Program-made: the position numbers and the translations under genes | In this document: positions 42,969-47,540 of the stretch, in pieces | Numbering within the stretch: position 1 is the first letter of the stretch | Layout of the letters: each line of letters opens with the position of its first letter | The notes under the pieces: model-generated | The model's input: only the letters and a program-made list of their open reading frames with translations | Told to the model about the DNA's origin: nothing | The model's database searches: none | Assembly: GCA_025454525.1 (NCBI GenBank) | Contig: JALOOG010000021.1 | Span: 1-47,540 of the forward strand | Direction of reading: 5' to 3' | From: Anaerolineae bacterium | Lineage (GTDB): Bacteria; Chloroflexota; Anaerolineae; Aggregatilineales; Phototrophicaceae | Length of the DNA stretch: 47,540 nucleotides

Positions 42969-45167
42969 ATGTCCAAACGTTTATATTTTGGCGTGTTGGT
43001 TGTGCTAGGGTTGGTTGTACCCATGATAACTGCACAACCAACCCCACCGATACTCACGATTGATCTCACCGCACCAACTCGCCTCATCAGTCCTTATATT
43101 TATGGCATCAATTTTGCGTCTGAAGCCTTTGCAAATGAGATCGATCTCCCAATCAATCGTTGGGGGGGCAATTCGACCACCCGTTACAATTGGCAAACCG
43201 ACACCGCGAATCACGCCATGGATTGGTACTTTGAAAACATCCAAAAAGACAACCCGAATCGCCCTAATTTACCGCATGGTTCAGAGAGTGATCGGTTTGT
43301 GGAGCAGAATATCCGCACCGGAACACAAACTTTACTCACCATTCCAATGATCGGTTGGACACCCCGCCCCGATCAAAATACGCGGATTATGTGTGGGTTT
43401 AGCGTTGCCAAGTATGGCGCGCAACAAAGCACCGATCCATGGCAATCGGATTGCGGAAATGGCATTTATCCTAACGGCACACGCATCACTGGGAACGATC
43501 CCTTAGATACCAGCGTAGCGATCACGCCGCAATTTGTCACCCAATGGATGACTCACCTCAACAAATATGGGACAGCGGCAAGCGGCGGGGTGCGTTTCTA
43601 TAACCTTGATAATGAGCCTTCACTTTGGAATGATACGCATCGCGATGTCTATCCGAATCCATTGAGTTATGATCAACTTCGGGATCGGACTTATCAGTAT
43701 GCCCGCGCCATTAAAGATGCTGATCCAAATGCACAAACTTTAGGCCCCGTAGAATATGGTTGGACGGCCTATTTTTATTCGGCCTTGGATTGGCACGCGG
43801 GCGGCAGTTGGTGGGAAAATCCGATCGATCGGAACGCGCATGGGGGTATACCGTTAGTCCCTTGGTATCTCCAGCAGATGCAAACCTATCAAAACACACA
43901 CGGTATCCGCATTTTAGATTACTTAGATCTGCATTACTATCCGTCGCAACCGGGAGTCGCCCTCCAACCCGCCGGTGATGCAGCCACACAGGCCTTACGC
44001 CTTCGTGCGACTCGTTCACTCTGGGATCCCACTTATATCGATGAAAGTTGGATCGGAACAGATGTCGGTGAGGCAGTGCGGTTAATTCCGCGGATGCGTG
44101 AATGGGTAAATGCGAATTATGCGGGGACAAAATTGGCCATCAGCGAATACAATTTCGGTGGGCTTGAACATATCAATGGTGCGCTCACACAAGCGGATGT
44201 TTTGGGCATTTTTGGGCGTGAAGGTTTGGATCTCGCGACCATTTGGGCTTTACCCGAAACCAATGGGCCGGGTCATTTTGCTTTCCGTATGTATCGCAAT
44301 TACGACGGCGCAGGCGCAAAATTCGGCGATCTAGGGGTAGCTGCCGCTAGTAGCAATCAAGGTCAGCTCTCGATCTACGCGGCACGACGCAATACCGATA
44401 ACCGCCTCACCGTGATTGTGATCAACAAAACCCAAAGTAGCTTAACCAGTCCGGTGAATATCACGGGGTTAACCGCCGCTGCGATCGCGAAAGTCTATCG
44501 TTACAGCGCGGTCAATCTGAATGCGATTCAATCGTTACCCGATCAAAGCGTGAGCATTAGTGGATTTACAGCGACTTTCCCGGCCGCATCAATGACCGTG
44601 TTTGAAATTCCGTTGAATACACCGACTCCCAATGGTGTGGAGATGTTGCGTAACATCAGTTTTGAGGATGATTTGAATCCAGCAGACGGATTAGCCGACT
44701 TTTGGGGAATTCGCAATGGGACGGGTGAACAGCGAGTCTGTACGGGGGTGATTGCCCGGACTGGGAATTGTGTCTTTCAATTCAATGGCGCGGGTGCATC
44801 TGAAGATAGCATCTTACAACAACGTGCCGATCTTAGTGTCGGTACATTAGATCTAGGGGATACCTTGACTTTTCGGGGATATGCCACAGCCACAGGTGCG
44901 CCTAACTTTCGGATTCGCATCATTGTGAATTACCAAAACGGGACATTACAGCGGGTTCAAGCCCGCTTTAATACCCCCAGTTCTAGCTATGTTGCGTTAC
45001 TGGATCCCTTGACCGGTCAACCGCTTTCGGTGACGTTAAACGGTCAGAATGTAATTCAGGTGCGCGTAGTGCTTTGGAGTCGCAACACCACCGGACAAAC
45101 CGATTTTGATGATCTAAGCCTCCAATTAACTGAACCGAGTGCGGCTGCTTTGATCCCGATGCCTTAA
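42969..45167 (+). CDS. Secreted GH44 endoglucanase/xyloglucanase
   Basis: From the ATG at 42969 a signal peptide (MSKRLYFGVLVVLGLVVP then MITAQP) is followed by a GH44 catalytic module. Family marks are ISPYIYGINFA, LPINRWGGNSTTRYNWQ, the acid/base Glu in YNLDNEPSLW (about residue 214) and the nucleophile Glu in AISEYNFGG (about 392). The C-terminal 190 residues are beta-rich and resemble a carbohydrate-binding jelly roll (from ISFEDDLNPADG). GH44 enzymes cut beta-1,4-glucans such as xyloglucan and carboxymethylcellulose. GGGAGG lies 10 nt before this ATG; an upstream ATG at 42930 would bury the signal peptide. Confidence 0.9.
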   Translation: MSKRLYFGVLVVLGLVVPMITAQPTPPILTIDLTAPTRLISPYIYGINFASEAFANEIDLPINRWGGNSTTRYNWQTDTANHAMDWYFENIQKDNPNRPNLPHGSESDRFVEQNIRTGTQTLLTIPMIGWTPRPDQNTRIMCGFSVAKYGAQQSTDPWQSDCGNGIYPNGTRITGNDPLDTSVAITPQFVTQWMTHLNKYGTAASGGVRFYNLDNEPSLWNDTHRDVYPNPLSYDQLRDRTYQYARAIKDADPNAQTLGPVEYGWTAYFYSALDWHAGGSWWENPIDRNAHGGIPLVPWYLQQMQTYQNTHGIRILDYLDLHYYPSQPGVALQPAGDAATQALRLRATRSLWDPTYIDESWIGTDVGEAVRLIPRMREWVNANYAGTKLAISEYNFGGLEHINGALTQADVLGIFGREGLDLATIWALPETNGPGHFAFRMYRNYDGAGAKFGDLGVAAASSNQGQLSIYAARRNTDNRLTVIVINKTQSSLTSPVNITGLTAAAIAKVYRYSAVNLNAIQSLPDQSVSISGFTATFPAASMTVFEIPLNTPTPNGVEMLRNISFEDDLNPADGLADFWGIRNGTGEQRVCTGVIARTGNCVFQFNGAGASEDSILQQRADLSVGTLDLGDTLTFRGYATATGAPNFRIRIIVNYQNGTLQRVQARFNTPSSSYVALLDPLTGQPLSVTLNGQNVIQVRVVLWSRNTTGQTDFDDLSLQLTEPSAAALIPMP

Positions 45168-45169
45168 AG

Positions 45170-45201
45170 CTAAGCGTCTCCGAGCATTCGGAGGCGCTTA
45201 G
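45170..45201. terminator. Long hairpin between convergent GH44 and LON-domain genes
   Basis: A 14-bp stem with one G-T pair has arms CTAAGCGTCTCCGA (45170-45183) and TCGGAGGCGCTTAG (45188-45201) and a GCAT loop. It fills nearly all of the 35 nt between the two stop codons and could serve both genes. Confidence 0.65.
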
Positions 45202-45202
45202 G

Positions 45203-45871
45203 CTAATTAAGCGAAAATGGGTTGAGGTCATGTTGTACTGGAGGGGATAACATCGCCTCTAATAGCACCACCTCTCGCCGATACAAAGTGATCAAGTCTT
45301 GGGTCATTTCCGAGAGAGATTGGGTGGCTAACAATTTTTGCTTTTGTGCCATTGAAATCCCTTGGAGCAGTACCGCCCCTAAATAGATCAGTGAGGTGAC
45401 ATCCCCGGGGAGTTGCTTAGGATCAAACTGAATTTGTCCGGCACTTTCTAAGATCTGCAAATAACGTTCAATCCATTTCATGAGGACGTTTTTGCCATTG
45501 AACAAGGCCATTAAATCGCCTTTTTCGATCGGTATCACATCGATCATGCCGACCAAATACGGTTTTTCGTAGCTTAAGGAACGGATCACAAATCGCTCTT
45601 TTCCGACCACCGTGATATTCATCCGCCCTTGGGGAAGGGGACGTACTTGGGTGATATGCGCGGTACATCCAATCAAAAACGGACGTATTTCAGCGCTCCC
45701 ATCTAGAGGTAATTCAGCTTGACCGCTTTCTAATAATACGATCCCAAATGGCAAGCGCTTTTCAATACACATGCCGATCATCTCTTTGTAGCGTTCTTCA
45801 AAAATATGAAGTTCAAGCGGCATACCGGGAAATAACACTGTATTTAACGGAAACAACGGCAATTCGATCAT
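45203..45871 (-). CDS. LON substrate-binding (PUA-like) domain protein
   Basis: The 222-residue protein matches the N-terminal LON domain: LPLFPLNTVLFPGMPLELHIFEERYKEM is the hallmark start, followed by FGIVLL and a GR.NI.V.G..RF pattern. It lacks the ATPase and peptidase domains of Lon. Stand-alone LON proteins are common; a role in substrate recognition or RNA binding is proposed but unproven. The ATG at 45871 is chosen over a GTG at 45880; neither has a clear ribosome binding site. Confidence 0.85.
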   Translation of the reverse strand: MIELPLFPLNTVLFPGMPLELHIFEERYKEMIGMCIEKRLPFGIVLLESGQAELPLDGSAEIRPFLIGCTAHITQVRPLPQGRMNITVVGKERFVIRSLSYEKPYLVGMIDVIPIEKGDLMALFNGKNVLMKWIERYLQILESAGQIQFDPKQLPGDVTSLIYLGAVLLQGISMAQKQKLLATQSLSEMTQDLITLYRREVVLLEAMLSPPVQHDLNPFSLN

Positions 45872-46332
45872 ATCAGTCACAGGTCAATATTGTTGAAGTT
45901 TGCGATCATTATAACCTGTCTTAGCGATTTTCAAGCACGTTTTCTCATTTTGGGGCTTGGTGAGTTTGACAGAAGCCATCTCCGAAAAGTAAACCACCTA
46001 TGGAAACCCATCACCCCATCCCACGCACACCAGTTCCCTTCCCATATATGAGAGGGCTAGAGTGGGGGTCTCATATAAGCTCACAAAGTGCCAATAATCT
46101 ACTTTAACGGCTTACAATAGTTCTTTCTCTATGTTCTTCCTCTGTGGGTCAATGCTTTTCACAAGAAATTTTCCTGTACCCACAGAGACAGCGATTGACT
46201 TTGTGACTTCACCTCCGCCAGATGCAACAGCCCTTCATTTTGCTTCATCTCCCCCACAAAATGAGATTTTTTGCCGTGTCTTTCTATGTTATCCTTGTGA
46301 AAAAAAGTGCAAATAGTGGAGGTTGGGTTGTC
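45872..46332. other. Intergenic region with two inverted repeats
   Basis: These 461 nt lie between divergent genes. Two perfect inverted repeats are present: TATATGAGA/TCTCATATA (46045-46053 and 46069-46077, 15-nt spacer) and CTCTGTGGGT/ACCCACAGAG (46140-46149 and 46178-46187, 28-nt spacer). The region is low in GATC. An open frame from 46222 continues into the desaturase gene but lacks the family N-terminus and a ribosome binding site. Confidence 0.5.
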
Positions 46333-47094
46333 ATGTTTGAGTCGTTAGCCAATGCGATCACACACTTTAAAACGATGCCGATCGATCAAGTCATTTTTTG
46401 GGCATTGGTGCTTAATGTCGGGATCTTTATCACCGCGTTGATCGGTGGAGAAATTCTCATTCGTTTGTTTCATACTAAAGCAGTCTCTGAACCCCCGCCC
46501 CCGATCACTCGTCAAGAGATTCTACTCGCGATCTGCACCGTGATCCTCAACAGTGGTGTATTGGTGATCGGGGCGATCTTCTGGCGGATCGGGTGGATCA
46601 ATGTGCGTTACACCTTGGATCTGACCGTGATCATCGATGCCTTGGTGCTATTTTTTGCGATGGATTTTGCGATGTATGTCTCACATCGGATCGCACATCA
46701 TCCGATCCTCTATCCCGTGTTGCATCGCACCCACCATCAATATGAAAATCCGCGCCCGTTGACGTTATTTGTCCTAAATCCGTTTGAAACATTGGGGTTT
46801 GGTGGGTTATGGGTGGTCTTATTGTTGATCTACTCATCCTCATGGTTAGGCATCGTGATCTACTTAACCCTTAACGTCATTTTCGGTTTGATCGGTCATC
46901 TAGGGGTTGAACCTTTCCCGAAAGCATGGGTAAAACTTCCTGTGATCCGTTATATCTCCACCAGTACGTTCCATGCAGAGCATCATGATGATCGGTTTCA
47001 CAATTTTGGATTTTACACATTGATCTGGGATCGCCTGTTCGGGACAATTTCACCGGATTATCTAGACGATTTTAACCGCGCTAATCAGACCTAA
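46333..47094 (+). CDS. Sterol desaturase/fatty acid hydroxylase family protein
   Basis: A membrane di-iron hydroxylase of 253 residues from the ATG at 46333. The histidine boxes are present: SHRIAHHP, LHRTHHQYENP and STFHAEHHDDRFHNFG. Four or more membrane helices surround them. The family includes C-4 sterol methyl oxidase, carotenoid and fatty-acid hydroxylases; the substrate here is unknown. GGAGG (46317-46321) supports the chosen start. The TAA interlocks with the stop of the convergent VOC pseudogene (CTAA at 47091-47094). Confidence 0.88.
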   Translation: MFESLANAITHFKTMPIDQVIFWALVLNVGIFITALIGGEILIRLFHTKAVSEPPPPITRQEILLAICTVILNSGVLVIGAIFWRIGWINVRYTLDLTVIIDALVLFFAMDFAMYVSHRIAHHPILYPVLHRTHHQYENPRPLTLFVLNPFETLGFGGLWVVLLLIYSSSWLGIVIYLTLNVIFGLIGHLGVEPFPKAWVKLPVIRYISTSTFHAEHHDDRFHNFGFYTLIWDRLFGTISPDYLDDFNRANQT

Positions 47095-47436
47095 TCTATG
47101 TCTAAAAAGCGCTGAATCTCGATCAAATAGCCATTCGGATCGCGAAATAAACAATTGTAGATCCGATATTTTTCATTGACGGCGGGGGTTTTCTCAAAAA
47201 TCACACCATGAGCGCTTAGGTACTGATACCATGCGTCTACCTCCGCCGTGACCAAGGTGACGATCAAATTCCCTTGCACCAAGCGGGGCATCACCTTGTA
47301 CCCGATAAATCCGGCATGTCCCTTGATCAAGGAACAGGGGGAAACCTAATAGATGTTCATAAAATTGGATCGAGCTGTCAAAGTCATCGGTATACAAAAA
47401 GGTGATAAGGCTATCGATTGGAGGGCGTGTGGTCAT
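47091..47436 (-). pseudogene. VOC family protein, frameshifted
   Basis: Two overlapping frames together make a VOC protein. The first (from the ATG at 47436) gives the N-terminal half up to LFLDQGTCRIYRV. The second, entered near 47325, gives GHAGFIGYKVMPRLVQGNLIVTLVT through FRDPNGYLIEIQRF to the stop at 47091. Homologues I recall have both the GTCRIYRV and the following G(F/Y)IG segments in one frame; here both are encoded by the same nucleotides in different frames. A small out-of-frame deletion or a sequencing error explains this. The C-terminal Glu ligand (YLIEI) is intact. Confidence 0.7.
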
Positions 47437-47489
47437 CTGATCACCTAGCCTACGAGGTGTTTATAGAAAAATACAGTTGCGGCAAGGGT

Positions 47490-47540
47490 ATGCTCATCGA
47501 TCAAGGCGAATTTTGGGATTACGCCCAACTCTGTCCAACC
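47490..47540 (+). CDS. Possible start of a truncated ORF at the window end
   Basis: An open frame begins MLIDQGEFWDYAQLCP and runs off the window. The E-F-W-x-x-x-Q-L pattern is faintly like the N-terminus of Uma2-type proteins, but 17 residues are too few to decide. AAGG lies only 2 nt before the ATG. Confidence 0.2.
   Translation, partial: MLIDQGEFWDYAQLCPT

Noticed and set aside
46222-46332. An N-terminal extension of the desaturase-like protein.
   Set aside because: GGAGG precedes the internal ATG at 46333, and the extension covers an inverted-repeat region with no family similarity.

Overview
The window looks like a chromosomal segment of a member of the Chloroflexota, of moderate G+C content. 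This placement is inferred from gene content, not from a marker gene. The pointers are a Hanks-type kinase/STAND ATPase/WD40 fusion, a roadblock-V4R-response regulator operon, a PTPS-related membrane glycosyltransferase, an FW (NBR1-like) domain M23 protein, a K+-independent H+-pyrophosphatase and an rvt-like reverse transcriptase. No rRNA, tRNA, CRISPR array, insertion sequence or prophage was seen.

Layout. (1) 1-2550: a free-standing reverse transcriptase of the cellular rvt type with its own promoter and a terminator-like hairpin. (2) 2611-6906, minus strand: SDR, GNAT acyltransferase, UV damage endonuclease and an enolase-superfamily racemase/OSB synthase lacking its C-terminus, with a UBP zinc-finger protein upstream. 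(3) 7031-10595: HSL-family esterase, VOC protein, MutS-like ATPase, YchJ-like protein. (4) 10592-12144: a compact DUF262 + HEPN pair, more AT-rich than its surroundings and poor in GATC, probably an acquired defence module. (5) 12226-15602: a signalling operon (roadblock, V4R, REC with degenerate GGDEF) and a secreted protein. (6) 15923-25388: glycan assembly genes (GT-C-like, two GT4, GT2, BioF2-like acyltransferase), interrupted by AhpD-like and DUF1028 genes. (7) 25440-31908: the 1534-residue kinase/STAND/14xWD40 protein, another GT2 and two small unknowns. (8) 32264-37361: a tight three-gene operon of FW/M23 protein, PLP decarboxylase and GAF-TIR protein. (9) 37411-47540: H+-pyrophosphatase, 2Fe-2S ferredoxin, MFS exporter, M42 aminopeptidase, secreted GH44 glucanase, LON-domain protein, sterol-desaturase-like hydroxylase, a frameshifted VOC gene and the edge of another possible ORF.

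Two window-wide patterns stand out. GATC is very strongly over-represented (17 copies in 17641-18000, and at least ten copies of the octamer GCGATCGC across the window), but falls to background in the DUF262-HEPN module. Convergent gene pairs fall into two classes: four share interlocked 4-nt stop codons with no terminator, and six are separated by 35-92 nt that always contain an inverted repeat.

The most interesting candidates for undescribed biology are the rvt-like reverse transcriptase, the DUF262-HEPN pair, and the FW/M23-decarboxylase-TIR operon.
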